Shown here: piece after piece, positions 21,416 to 29,809 of the stretch
Position numbering within the stretch: position 1 is the stretch's first letter
How the letters are laid out: the number at the start of each line of letters is the position of its first letter
Source: Streptomyces wuyuanensis
Lineage (GTDB): Bacteria > Actinomycetota > Actinomycetes > Streptomycetales > Streptomycetaceae
Length of the DNA: 64,000 nucleotides
Reading direction: 5' to 3'
NCBI RefSeq assembly: GCF_900103455.1
Contig: NZ_FNHI01000013.1
Coordinates: 1 to 64,000 of the forward strand
Translations under genes and position numbers: made by a program
Notes under the pieces: model-generated
The model's input: the letters and a program-made list of their open reading frames with translations, nothing else
Told to the model about the DNA's origin: nothing
Database searches by the model: none

Positions 21416-22934
21416 GAATGACACCCCCTGGCCGCCGCCGGAGATGGCCACGGCGCTCGCCTCCATGGCCACCGACGACGCGTGGTACTCCGGCGACCGC
21501 GACCGGATCCGCCGGGCCCACCAGCCCAGCGCGGAACGCGCCACCGAGACCGGCCGGCGGCTCAGGTTCTGGGAGCGGCCCCGCCGGCTCGACACCCCGG
21601 ACTACTCGCTTCACATCCCCCTCCCCGGGGACATCGCCACGACGTCCGCTGATCTGCTGTTCTCCGAGCCGCCGACGCTGACCGTGGACGGGACGGAGAC
21701 GCAGGCCCGACTCGATGAGCTCGCCGAAGCGGGCGGGCTCGCGAACACCCTGCTGGAGGCCGGCGAAGTGGCGGCCGCGCTCCGCGGCGCGTACCTGCGG
21801 GTGACCTGGCATCAGGACCTCGCCAAGCGCACGTTGCTGACCACCCACCACGCCGACACGGCCGTCCCGGAGTGGACCAGCGGGTTCCTGACGGCGGTCA
21901 CGTTCTGGCGGGAGGTATCCGCGGACGGCGTCCACGTGCGCCGGCACCTGGAGCGGCACGAGCCGGGCCGCATCCTCCACGCCCTGTACGAGGGCACGAA
22001 GACCAACCTTGGCCGGGCGGTGCCACTCACCGAGGACCCGGCGACGGCCGACCTGGTCGACTCCCTCGACGCGGGCGGCGACGGGCAGACCATCACCACC
22101 GGCATCGACCGGCTGACCGCGGGCTACGTCAAGAACATGGGCCCGGACCGTCGGGACCGGCGCTCCCCCCTCGGCCGCTCCGACTTCCAGGGTGTTGACC
22201 ACCTGTTCCATGCGCTGGACGAGGTGTGGACGTCGTGGATGCGGGACATCCGTCTCGCCCGCGCCCGCCTGATCGTCCCGTCCGGGTACCTGACGAACGA
22301 CGGGCCCGGGCAGGGCGCCTCCTTCGACCTGGACCGCGAGGTGTGGTCGGCCATCAACGCCTCGCCGACGTCCGGTGAGGGCATCACCGAGAATCAGTTC
22401 CTGATCCGGGTGGATGAGCACCAGCGGACCGCGGAGGCCATCGTCCGGCAGGCTGTGAAGCTCGCCGGGTACTCCGCGCAGTCGTTCGGGATGGATGGTG
22501 AGACGGCGGTGACGGCGACCGAGGTGGTCGCCCGCGAACGTAAGAGCATGATCACGCGGGATAAGAAGTCCCGTTACTGGGGCCCGGTGCTCGCCGACAT
22601 GCTCGAAGTGCTGCTCATGATGGACGCCCGGTTGGGGTTCTCCAACGTGACCCCGGAGCGGCCGAAGATCGAGTTCGGCGACTCGGTGTCCGAGGACCCG
22701 AAGAGCGTCGCGGAGACCCTGTCGCTGCTCGCGCAGGCTCAGGCCGTGTCGACAGAGACGAAGGTCCGAATCCTGCGCCCCGATTGGGACGACACCGCCG
22801 TCCGCGAGGAGACCGACCGGATCCTGAAGGAGACCGGGCAGGCCGTCAACGACCCGTCCATGACGGGAGCTGAGGGGCCCGGCGCGCCCGGCTTCGGCCG
22901 CCAGTCAGGCGGGGAGCAGCCGAAGGGGGCGTGA
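21402..22934 (+). CDS. Portal protein (SPP1 gp6 type)
   Basis: A 510-residue protein, normal for SPP1-type portals, which form the twelve-fold ring where DNA enters and the tail attaches. Features are FWERPRRLDTPDYSLHIPLP near the start, a long middle stem/clip region, and the C-terminal part with YSAQSFGMDGETAVTATEVV followed by the long helix ARERKSMITRDKKSRYWGPV. The start is GTG, overlapping terminase. The next gene is the minor capsid protein, as in related phages. Confidence 0.92.
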   Translation: MPLPENDTPWPPPEMATALASMATDDAWYSGDRDRIRRAHQPSAERATETGRRLRFWERPRRLDTPDYSLHIPLPGDIATTSADLLFSEPPTLTVDGTETQARLDELAEAGGLANTLLEAGEVAAALRGAYLRVTWHQDLAKRTLLTTHHADTAVPEWTSGFLTAVTFWREVSADGVHVRRHLERHEPGRILHALYEGTKTNLGRAVPLTEDPATADLVDSLDAGGDGQTITTGIDRLTAGYVKNMGPDRRDRRSPLGRSDFQGVDHLFHALDEVWTSWMRDIRLARARLIVPSGYLTNDGPGQGASFDLDREVWSAINASPTSGEGITENQFLIRVDEHQRTAEAIVRQAVKLAGYSAQSFGMDGETAVTATEVVARERKSMITRDKKSRYWGPVLADMLEVLLMMDARLGFSNVTPERPKIEFGDSVSEDPKSVAETLSLLAQAQAVSTETKVRILRPDWDDTAVREETDRILKETGQAVNDPSMTGAEGPGAPGFGRQSGGEQPKGA

Positions 22935-22937
22935 CCG

Positions 22938-24083
22938 ATGCCCGTGTCCCCCGCGATGGCGGAAGACCTCGCGACCGAAGTGCGGCGCCTCTACGAGGAC
23001 ACGGAGCGGGCGCTCCTCGAACGCCTCGCCGCGGCGCTGGAGGCCGATATCGAGTCGCCGCGGTGGGCGGAGCTCAAGCTCGCCGCGGTCGGCAACCTCC
23101 GGGAAGCCATCGAGACCATCGCGGAAGCGCTCCAGCGGGACTCGGACGGCAAGGTCCGCGAGGCCCTGATCACCGCCTACAACCGCGGTCGGCAAGCAGC
23201 CGTCGCAGAGCTCGGGGCCCTCGACATCGGCCGCGAGCTGGTCGCCCGCGACACCCTGCCGAACGCGCCCGCCGTGGACCGGCTCGCCGCGTCCATGGCG
23301 GAGGACACCCGGCCCGTGTTCGTGCGCATCACCCGCGCGGTGGTGGACGCTTACCGGCGCATCGTCGCGAACGCGTCTGGCGGGGTGCTCCTCGGGGCGA
23401 ACACCCGACGGCAGGCAGCGCAACGAGCCCTTGACCAGTTCGCCACCCGCGGCATTACCGGGTTTGTCGACAAAGCGGGCCGATCGTGGGACATGGCGTC
23501 GTACGCGGAGATGGCCGTGCGCAGCGTGACGGCCCGCGCCGCGATCGAGGGCCACATCGACGCCCTCGGAGAGATCGGCGTCGGGCTCGTCATCGTCTCG
23601 GACGCCCCGCTCGAGTGCCCCCTGTGCCGACCATGGGAGGGCGAAACACTCACCCTGTCCGGACAGTCCGGACCGCACACGATCCAGGCCGAGCACGCCA
23701 CCGAGAACGTCGGCCGACTGCTACGGCGCCGACCACGGATCATCCCCGTGCACGTCGCCGGCAGCCTCACGGAGGCCAGGGCGGCGGGCCTGTTTCACCC
23801 CAACTGCCGGCACTCGTTGGGCGCCTACCTGCCCGGGGTGACGACCAGGCCGCCGCACCACCCCACGCCGGGGACGAGCTACGAGGACACGCAGCGGCAA
23901 CGCGAGATCGAGCGGCATATCAGGCGGTGGAAGCGCCGCGCCGCGGCGACCGTGGACGACAAGGCCCGGCAGGCGGCGAACGCGAAGGTCCGAGCCTGGC
24001 AAGCGGAGATGCGGCGGCACATCGACGCGCACGAACACCTGCGCCGCAAGCCCGCACGGGAGCAAATCGACGCCGCACGCTGA
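22938..24083 (+). CDS. Minor capsid protein (Phage_min_cap2 type)
   Basis: A 381-residue protein. It has a long helical N terminus, then DKAGRSWDMASYAEMAVRS and the cysteine/histidine signature ECPLCRPWEG with FHPNCRHSLGAYLPG, as in the Phage_min_cap2/MuF-like group of head proteins. These are made next to the portal and are packaged or assembled at the portal vertex. The C-terminal coiled coil (REIERHIRRWKRRAAATVDD) probably contacts other head proteins. Confidence 0.88.
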   Translation: MPVSPAMAEDLATEVRRLYEDTERALLERLAAALEADIESPRWAELKLAAVGNLREAIETIAEALQRDSDGKVREALITAYNRGRQAAVAELGALDIGRELVARDTLPNAPAVDRLAASMAEDTRPVFVRITRAVVDAYRRIVANASGGVLLGANTRRQAAQRALDQFATRGITGFVDKAGRSWDMASYAEMAVRSVTARAAIEGHIDALGEIGVGLVIVSDAPLECPLCRPWEGETLTLSGQSGPHTIQAEHATENVGRLLRRRPRIIPVHVAGSLTEARAAGLFHPNCRHSLGAYLPGVTTRPPHHPTPGTSYEDTQRQREIERHIRRWKRRAAATVDDKARQAANAKVRAWQAEMRRHIDAHEHLRRKPAREQIDAAR

Positions 24084-24095
24084 GGGGAGACAGCC

Positions 24096-25163
24096 ATGGG
24101 ACGGGCGTTCGTTGCCAAACTGGCCCGGCAGGGCGCGCGGGATCCGCAGGCCCTCGCCGCATGGATCGGGCGCCGCAAGCTGGGGAAGGCAGCGTTCCAG
24201 CGGATCGCTAAGCAGGGCCGGGACGACGCCGAGGAGCAGCGGGAACTTATGGGCCGAGTGCGGCCCGGCGGGCGCCTGTCCCGGGACCTGACCGGGTTCT
24301 CCGACACCGAACTAGGGCGCGCCCTGTCCGAGCTGAGCGCCGGAGAGGCGCAACGCGTCGCGGGCGAGATGGACCGCCGCGACACCGCCGCCCGCCTGCC
24401 CGGGGCCCGACCCGACCTGATCGGCCTGTCCGACGCCGAGCTGGGCCAGCGAGCCGGCACGGCCACAGGGCCGGAGCTCGCCGCGATCGCCGAGGAGGCA
24501 GACCGGCGGCAGAAGGTCGGGGAGGTCTTCCCCGGCGGGGACCTCGCCGAGGACCTGACGGGGATGGACGAGAACACCCTCGGATGGTCCCTGGCCTACG
24601 CCCGCCCGGACGAGGCGGAGCGGATCGCCGCGGAGATGGACCGCCGGCACCCGCCCGCACCCGTACCGGCCGCCGCGGGCGCGGGCACCGTGGACGGGCA
24701 GCTCGCCGACCGGGCCGCGATCGACCGCCTGTTGGGATCCGACCCGGACGGGTGGGCGCACCTCGCCGACGACGCGCCGGACCCGCGCGAGGGCATGTCG
24801 TCAACGGAACGATGGATCGCCGACCGGGAACAGGAGCAGGAGTCGGCCCGGGGCGCGTACTCACGCGCGCAGGTGCAGGAGATGTACCGGGAACACGTCT
24901 ACGTGCAGTTCATGGCCGCCGAGGACGAGCTCCGCGGCGTGCTCCTGTCCCGTGACGCGGACCGCGAGGGCATCGACCCCATGTCACTCTTCACGGGCCC
25001 GTCACACGTCGCCTACGCCCGCGCATCGGAAGAGCTCAAGCGGTGGTGGCAGGACAACCCGCGCACTACGCTCGCCGAGTATCAGGAGCAGGTGACCGGG
25101 CAGCGCACTGCGGCCGGAGAGACGGCCCGCCAGAGCCGCAATCACCAGCAGAACCGACTCTGA
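24096..25163 (+). CDS. Head-region protein with three internal repeats
   Basis: A 355-residue protein, not recognised as a known family. Three related units follow each other near residues 65-190: DLTGFSDTELGRALSELSAG, DLIGLSDAELGQRAGTATGP and DLTGMDENTLGWSLAYARPD. Each ends in a helix such as EAERIAAEMDRR. The rest is helical and charged with a C-terminal YQEQVTGQ tail. It lies between minor capsid and scaffold genes, so a head-assembly or ejected-protein role is likely. The repeat pattern resembles units in large actinophage polyvalent proteins. Confidence 0.6.
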   Translation: MGRAFVAKLARQGARDPQALAAWIGRRKLGKAAFQRIAKQGRDDAEEQRELMGRVRPGGRLSRDLTGFSDTELGRALSELSAGEAQRVAGEMDRRDTAARLPGARPDLIGLSDAELGQRAGTATGPELAAIAEEADRRQKVGEVFPGGDLAEDLTGMDENTLGWSLAYARPDEAERIAAEMDRRHPPAPVPAAAGAGTVDGQLADRAAIDRLLGSDPDGWAHLADDAPDPREGMSSTERWIADREQEQESARGAYSRAQVQEMYREHVYVQFMAAEDELRGVLLSRDADREGIDPMSLFTGPSHVAYARASEELKRWWQDNPRTTLAEYQEQVTGQRTAAGETARQSRNHQQNRL

Positions 25164-25176
25164 CCAGGGGGCCGCT

Positions 25177-25335
25177 ATGGGACCGCGCGAGCAGGTCGTG
25201 AAGGCGCTCAACGAGGGAGCCGAGGCTGGACGCCGCGGCGACCGGCCGAACGCCTGCCCGTACCCGTCCGGTGATCTCCGCCGGTCCGCGTGGCTGCGCG
25301 GCTACGCGAAGAACAGGCCGCTACCGGGCGAGTAA
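25177..25335 (+). CDS. Rmf/CrpP-like small protein
   Basis: Fifty-two residues. The C-terminal pattern CPYPSGDLRRSAWLRGYAKN matches the short Rmf/CrpP fold (ribosome modulation factor and relatives), and the N terminus REQVVKALNEGAEAGRRGDR fits its first helix. Rmf makes inactive ribosome dimers in enterobacteria; CrpP has been linked to quinolone modification, but that activity cannot be inferred here. GGGGG precedes the start. It is an unusual find between head genes. Confidence 0.65.
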   Translation: MGPREQVVKALNEGAEAGRRGDRPNACPYPSGDLRRSAWLRGYAKNRPLPGE

Positions 25336-25350
25336 CCACCTCGCCACCCC

Positions 25351-25371
25351 GGGCCCGCCTTGTGCGGGCCC
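25351..25371 (+). terminator. Terminator before the scaffold gene
   Basis: Arms GGGCCCGC and GCGGGCCC are followed directly by TTTTGC. A second, weaker hairpin (GCCCGC with GCGGGC) follows within 40 bases. They may damp read-through from the portal genes or set mRNA ends before capsid genes. Confidence 0.7.
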
Positions 25372-25432
25372 TTTTGCATGCCCACCACGGCCCGCCTGGA
25401 GCGGGCCTTTCTCATGCCCCTGGAGGGCGACC

Positions 25433-26218
25433 ATGCACCGAAACACCCTCGCCCGCGCGCGCCTGGACGGCGCCGGCTGGGCGCACCCGTACACCGACCC
25501 TTTCGTCTGCTACGCCGACGGCGGGGACGGAGGCGGCTCCGGATCCGGCAGCGGAGGCGCCGGTGACGGTACCGGCGGTACGGGCTCCGGGCAGGGCGGA
25601 CAGGGGTCCGGACCGTCCGGATCGCAGTCCGGACAGGGCGGATCCGGGACGGACCCGTGGGCCGGGTACCAGTGGGACGGCAAGGTCGACTCCCTGCCCG
25701 AGCCGGTCGCCAAGGTGATCCGGGAGGCCCGCGAGGATGCAGGCAAGGCCCGCACCGTCGCGAAGGCCAACGCCGCCACCGAGGCACGCAACGAGCTCCT
25801 CGGCACCATCAGCAAGGCCCTCGGCCTGGAGGGCGACAAGCCCCCGACCGCGGAGCAGCTGACGCAGCAGCTCACCGAGTCGCACGGGAAGCTGACCGCC
25901 GCGGAGGAGCGGGCCGCGTCCGCGACCCTCGAACTGCACGTCTACAAGACCGCGAACCGGCTCGGTGCCGACGCGGACGCACTCCTCGACTCCCGCAGTT
26001 TCTGCGACCAGATCGACAACATCGACCCCGCGGGGAAGACCCCCGAGGAGTTCAATGCCGCCGTGGAGCAGGCCATCAGGGCCGCCCTCGACGGAAACCC
26101 ACAGCTCCGTGCCGGCCGGGCGCCGCGGCGGGGCGGGGGCGACTTTGCCGGCGGGCCCGGCACCGAACGCCGCCCCACCTCTCTGAACGACGCCATTGCC
26201 GCCCGTCTGGGCGGCTGA
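25433..26218 (+). CDS. Capsid scaffold protein
   Basis: A 261-residue protein from ATG after TGGAGGG. The first 30 residues are followed by a long Gly/Ser linker (residues about 32-75, largely GS, GT and GQ repeats), then the helical scaffold core (VAKVIREAREDAGKARTVAK; QLTESHGKLTAAEERAASAT) and a C-terminal basic segment ending TSLNDAIAARLGG. This plan is usual for siphovirus scaffolds directly before the major capsid gene. The Gly-rich linker is unusually long. Confidence 0.85.
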   Translation: MHRNTLARARLDGAGWAHPYTDPFVCYADGGDGGGSGSGSGGAGDGTGGTGSGQGGQGSGPSGSQSGQGGSGTDPWAGYQWDGKVDSLPEPVAKVIREAREDAGKARTVAKANAATEARNELLGTISKALGLEGDKPPTAEQLTQQLTESHGKLTAAEERAASATLELHVYKTANRLGADADALLDSRSFCDQIDNIDPAGKTPEEFNAAVEQAIRAALDGNPQLRAGRAPRRGGGDFAGGPGTERRPTSLNDAIAARLGG

Positions 26219-26233
26219 CCCTAGGAGCAACAC

Positions 26234-27238
26234 ATGCCCGTCACTCTCGCGGAGGCGAAGCTCAACGCGACGGACGACGTCGATGTGAACGTGATCGATG
26301 AGTTCCAGAAGAGCTCCGACATCCTCAACCGGATGACGTTCGATGACGTCGTCTCGCCGACCGGCGGCGACACCCTGACGTACGGATACCGGCGCCTCAT
26401 CACGCAGGTGTCCGCCGACTTCCGTGCGATCAACTCCGAGTACACCCCGACCGAGGTCACCACGCAGCGCTACACCGTGGACCTCAAGCCGCTCGGTGGA
26501 AGCTTCCAGGTGGACCGTGTCGTGGCCAAGCTCGGCCCGGCCGCGTCCGGTGTGGTCGCGCTGAACATGTCCCAGAAGATCAAGGCCGCGCGCGCCAAGT
26601 TCGCCGACGCCGTGATCAATGGAGACACGGCGGTCGACGCCAACGGCTTCGACGGCCTGTCGAAGATCCTCACCGGCACCTCCACGGAGTACCTCCCGCT
26701 GGCCAACGGTGTCAGCGCGGGTTACGTCGACTGGACCACCGTCAACGACAAGGCGACCGCCATGGCCGCCATGACGCACATTGACTCGTGGCTCGCGTCC
26801 CTGGACGAGACTCCGGATGTCATCTACGGCAACCGGAAGACCCTCGCGCTGTTCAAGCGGCTCGCGATGTGGACCGAGCAGTACGAGAAGAGCGAGGACG
26901 CGTTCGGACGGCCGATCACCCGTTACAACGGGATCGACCTCGTGGACCTGAAGACGAAGGCCGGCTCCAACACGGACGTCATCGGTCTCGTTACCCGGGA
27001 CGCCGACGGTGGCGGCGCGGGCGGCAACATCACCAACCTCGGTGACCTGTACGCGGTCCGCTTCGGCATGGACGGCTTCCACGGCGCCTCCATCGTCGGT
27101 GACCTCGTGCAGACGTGGCTTCCCGACTTCGCCCGCGCGGGTGCAGTGAAGACCGGCGAGGTCGAAATGGGGCCCCTGGCCGTCGTGCTCAAGGCCACCA
27201 AGGCCGCGGGCGTCTTCCGTAACGTCAAGAGCGCCTGA
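26234..27238 (+). CDS. Major capsid protein
   Basis: A 334-residue HK97-fold capsid protein. Recognisable parts are the N-arm MPVTLAEAKLNATDDVDVNV, the E-loop region TGGDTLTYGYRRLITQVSAD, the P-domain helix with AARAKFADAVINGDTAVDAN, and the A-domain with DVIYGNRKTLALFKRLAMW and VRFGMDGFHGASIVGD. AGGAG lies upstream. Position after the scaffold and the typical length support the call. No N-terminal propeptide protease is encoded nearby, so maturation may go without cleavage. Confidence 0.93.
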   Translation: MPVTLAEAKLNATDDVDVNVIDEFQKSSDILNRMTFDDVVSPTGGDTLTYGYRRLITQVSADFRAINSEYTPTEVTTQRYTVDLKPLGGSFQVDRVVAKLGPAASGVVALNMSQKIKAARAKFADAVINGDTAVDANGFDGLSKILTGTSTEYLPLANGVSAGYVDWTTVNDKATAMAAMTHIDSWLASLDETPDVIYGNRKTLALFKRLAMWTEQYEKSEDAFGRPITRYNGIDLVDLKTKAGSNTDVIGLVTRDADGGGAGGNITNLGDLYAVRFGMDGFHGASIVGDLVQTWLPDFARAGAVKTGEVEMGPLAVVLKATKAAGVFRNVKSA

Positions 27239-27252
27239 GAGGGGCACTGACC

Positions 27253-27777
27253 ATGGCACGCATCGAAAGCCCCGACCCGCAGTTCACCGGCACCGGCCCG
27301 GGCGGCATCCACTTTCAGGACGGCGTCGCGGAGACCGACAACCCGGCGATCATCGGCTATTGCCAGGGAGCCGGGTACAAGGTCAACGGCGAGGCCCTGA
27401 CCGACAACCCGCCCGCGGCCCGCGTGACCGCGGTGCCCGATCCGCGGTTCGTGCAGGACGTCGGCGACACCGCTCCCCTCCGGGACGCCGCGGTCGATCC
27501 GCGGCCGGGTGACGTCCCGCCGTCGAACGCGGGTATCGCGAACCCCCACGGGCCGCTCGTCGTCGCCCCCGGGATCGGCGCCCCGCCGGTCGTGGAGGCC
27601 CCCGACGGGGACGGCGTCGTACCGGCGACCGAGGTCAACCAGGAGCCGCCCGCACGGTCCGCGTCGAAGGCGACGTGGGTGGAGTACGCGGTCGCGCAGG
27701 GCCTGCTCCGCGAGGACGCGGAGAAGGCCACCCGCGACCAGCTCGCCGACCGGTACAGCGGGGGCGGTGAGGGCTGA
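27253..27777 (+). CDS. Capsid-associated protein with C-terminal HeH-like helix pair
   Basis: A 174-residue protein. The N-terminal 60 residues (FTGTGPGGIHFQDGVAETDN) resemble small capsid/head-tail proteins of actinophages. A Pro-rich linker follows. The C terminus (ATWVEYAVAQGLLREDAEKA, then TRDQLADRY) looks like a short HeH/LEM-like helix pair, often found at the ends of phage head proteins. Likely minor head or decoration. One base overlaps the next gene. Confidence 0.6.
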   Translation: MARIESPDPQFTGTGPGGIHFQDGVAETDNPAIIGYCQGAGYKVNGEALTDNPPAARVTAVPDPRFVQDVGDTAPLRDAAVDPRPGDVPPSNAGIANPHGPLVVAPGIGAPPVVEAPDGDGVVPATEVNQEPPARSASKATWVEYAVAQGLLREDAEKATRDQLADRYSGGGEG

Positions 27778-28283
27778 TGGCCCTGACCAGTTCGCTGTCC
27801 GTCGCCGCGTCCGCGGAGCTCACCAGCGCCGCGGACCTGGCGACGGGCGCGGTACCGCTCACGGTCCGGCACGCGGTGAGCCTGGCGTCCGGTACGGGCG
27901 TCGGGAAGGCCGACAAGGTGTTCCATGACCGGCGCACGCTCGCGGCGTCGGCAACGGAGGATCTCGACCTTGCAGGTGTCCTGCTGGACAGCTTCGGGGC
28001 TGCGATCACCTTCGCCCGCGTGAAGGGCCTGGTCGTCACGGCCGCCGCGGGGAACGTCAACAACGTCGTCATCGGCGCGGCCGCGGCGAACCCGTGGACG
28101 GCGCTCCTCGGCGCGACGGGCACACTCATCGTCCGGCCGGGCGGGTTCGTGTGCGTCGGGGCCGGTGCTGCTGACGTCGGGTACGCCGTCACGGCGGGCT
28201 CCGGCGACGTGCTGCGCGTGGCCAACTCCGGCGCCGGATCGTCGGTGACGTACGACATCGTCATCATCGGCGCGAGCGCGTAA
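27777..28283 (+). CDS. Head decoration or minor structural protein
   Basis: A 168-residue, Ala/Gly/Val-rich, beta-strand protein (GLVVTAAAGNVNNVVIGAAA; VLRVANSGAGSSVTYDIVII) without cysteine-rich or catalytic motifs. This composition is common in surface structural proteins. It follows the capsid genes and precedes the connectors. It may decorate the capsid. Confidence 0.6.
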   Translation: MALTSSLSVAASAELTSAADLATGAVPLTVRHAVSLASGTGVGKADKVFHDRRTLAASATEDLDLAGVLLDSFGAAITFARVKGLVVTAAAGNVNNVVIGAAAANPWTALLGATGTLIVRPGGFVCVGAGAADVGYAVTAGSGDVLRVANSGAGSSVTYDIVIIGASA

Positions 28284-28295
28284 GGGGGTGGCCCG

Positions 28296-28697
28296 GTGCC
28301 CAGGGTCTACGCCACAGCAGCGGAGTACGAGACGTTCACCGGGCAGCTCGCCCCGGCGAACGCCGGCCGGCTCCTCGCCCGAGCCTCGCGGCTCGTGGAC
28401 CGCCGAATGGCGGCGGCGATCTACGACACCGACCCGGCCGGGTTCCCGTCCGACACGGACGTCCGGGACGCGTTCCGGGACGCCGTGTCGGCACAGGTGG
28501 AGGTCTGGGCGAGACGGGACGCGGCTGCCGAGGACGGAGAGGACCCGGCGGCCGGCCCGTGGACGTCCATCAGCGCGGGCGGGATCTCCCTCTCGCGGCA
28601 GTCGGCGCCGGTGGCCACGGCCGACGACACCGAACTGACCACGGAGGCTGTCGAGATTCTCGACGCTCTCGCCCTGGACGAGGTGGTGTGGTCGTGA
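28296..28697 (+). CDS. Head-tail connector protein (gp6-like)
   Basis: A 133-residue, helix-rich protein: YATAAEYETFTGQLAPANAG, RLLARASRLVDRRMAAAIYD, then RDAFRDAVSAQVEVWARRD. This is the fold and size of HK97 gp6-type adaptors that form a ring under the portal. The start is GTG. It overlaps the next gene by four bases. Confidence 0.78.
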   Translation: MPRVYATAAEYETFTGQLAPANAGRLLARASRLVDRRMAAAIYDTDPAGFPSDTDVRDAFRDAVSAQVEVWARRDAAAEDGEDPAAGPWTSISAGGISLSRQSAPVATADDTELTTEAVEILDALALDEVVWS

Positions 28698-29005
28698 GGC
28701 TGGGGTTCCTGTGGCAGCACACGGTCACCATGGAGCCGCTCCTCGGCACCGGCCCGACGGGCACCGTGTACGGGCCCCCGGTGGTGGTGCGGGGGCTGCT
28801 GCGGCAGTCGACGCGGCTGGTGCGGAACCCGGCCGGCGAGGAGGTCACATCGTCCAGCACGCTGTATGCGCCGCTGGACACGGTGGCGCCGCCCCGGTCC
28901 CGGGTGACCCTGCCCGGCGGCCGGACAACCACGGTGATTGCGTCGGTGCCGCAGGACGGCGGGGGCCTCCCCGTCCCGTCGCACCTGGAGGTGCAGCTCC
29001 AGTGA
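28694..29005 (+). CDS. Head closure protein
   Basis: A 103-residue beta-rich protein from GTG 28694 (LWQHTVTMEPLLGTGPTGTV; VVVRGLLRQSTRLVRNPAG; VTLPGGRTTTVIASVPQ). Size, fold type and position (second gene after the adaptor) match siphovirus head-closure/stopper proteins. Assignment is mostly by order. Confidence 0.65.
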   Translation: MRLGFLWQHTVTMEPLLGTGPTGTVYGPPVVVRGLLRQSTRLVRNPAGEEVTSSSTLYAPLDTVAPPRSRVTLPGGRTTTVIASVPQDGGGLPVPSHLEVQLQ

Positions 29006-29352
29006 CCCTCTACACGCGCATGTCGTGGACGGGGCAGCGGCTGTGGACCGACCGGGGCCGGCGCATGGCGTCGCGCGGGCTCCAGCGGGCGTTGGAGCAC
29101 TGCCTGACGGTGTCGAATCAGCGGGTGCCGCTCGATGAGGGCACCCTCGAACGCTCGGGCCGTGTCGACGTGGACGGCCTCAACGGGTCGATCTCCTACG
29201 ACACCCCGTATGCGGTCCGTCAGCACGAAGAGCTGACGTGGAAGCACCTCCCGGGCCGTCAGGCGAAGTACCTGGAGAGCGCCGTCAACAGCGAGCGGGC
29301 CGTGATGCTCCGCCTCATGCACGTATCGCTGCGGGACTGGCTCCGCGGCTGA
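29002..29352 (+). CDS. Minor capsid/tail-joining protein (gp10-like)
   Basis: A 116-residue protein from GTG 29002. Features are GLQRALEHCLTVSNQRVPLD, then EGTLERSGRVDVDG and ISYDTPYAVRQHEELTWKHL, which match the Minor_capsid_2 / HK97-gp10 group (the Y-D-x-x-Y-A-x-x-x-H-E motif). These act at the neck or tail completion. The C terminus is a helix (VMLRLMHVSLRDWLRG). Confidence 0.78.
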   Translation: MTLYTRMSWTGQRLWTDRGRRMASRGLQRALEHCLTVSNQRVPLDEGTLERSGRVDVDGLNGSISYDTPYAVRQHEELTWKHLPGRQAKYLESAVNSERAVMLRLMHVSLRDWLRG

Positions 29353-29368
29353 CCCGGAGGGGGTGACC

Positions 29369-29797
29369 GTGGCTCACACGCGCGCCCTCCTGGAAGGGCT
29401 CGCCGGGCTCCTCGCGGACGCGGGACTCGGGGCGTACCGGCCCGGCGGCGTGTACGCGGCCGACGAGACCGCGCTCGGGTTCGGCGCCATGCCGGACACC
29501 CCGGACCGGGTGATCTGGCTCAACCCGTACCCGGTGACCGACACCGACCTGACCGACGCCGTGACGGGCGTCCAGTTCCGCATGCGGGCCGCCGACCCGA
29601 TGGCCCTGCTCGACCTCGCCGACGCCGTGTTCGCCGAGCTCCACAACCGGCAGGCCCTCACCTTCGGCGCGGTCCGCGTGGCGCTGCTCTGGCGGCAGTC
29701 ACAGGCCCTACTCGGGCAGGACGCGACCGGCCGCGAGGAACTGACCGCCAACTACTACGCCCGGACCGTCAGGCCGGCGCCGTACCTGAACGACTAG
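29369..29797 (+). CDS. Tail terminator protein (Minor_capsid_3 type)
   Basis: A 142-residue protein. I chose GTG 29369 because GGAGGG lies at good distance; the GTG at 29363 is too close. The first helix ALLEGLAGLLADAGLGAYRP, then VIWLNPYPVTDT and GVQFRMRAADPMALLDLADA, match the tail-terminator family found between gp10-like and tube genes. Confidence 0.78.
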   Translation: MAHTRALLEGLAGLLADAGLGAYRPGGVYAADETALGFGAMPDTPDRVIWLNPYPVTDTDLTDAVTGVQFRMRAADPMALLDLADAVFAELHNRQALTFGAVRVALLWRQSQALLGQDATGREELTANYYARTVRPAPYLND

Positions 29798-29809
29798 GAG
29801 GACCGCGTC

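Noticed and set aside
25412..27259. Minus-strand open frame of 615 codons across scaffold and major capsid genes
   Set aside because: Shadow of two clear structural genes; no ribosome site and no recognisable motif.
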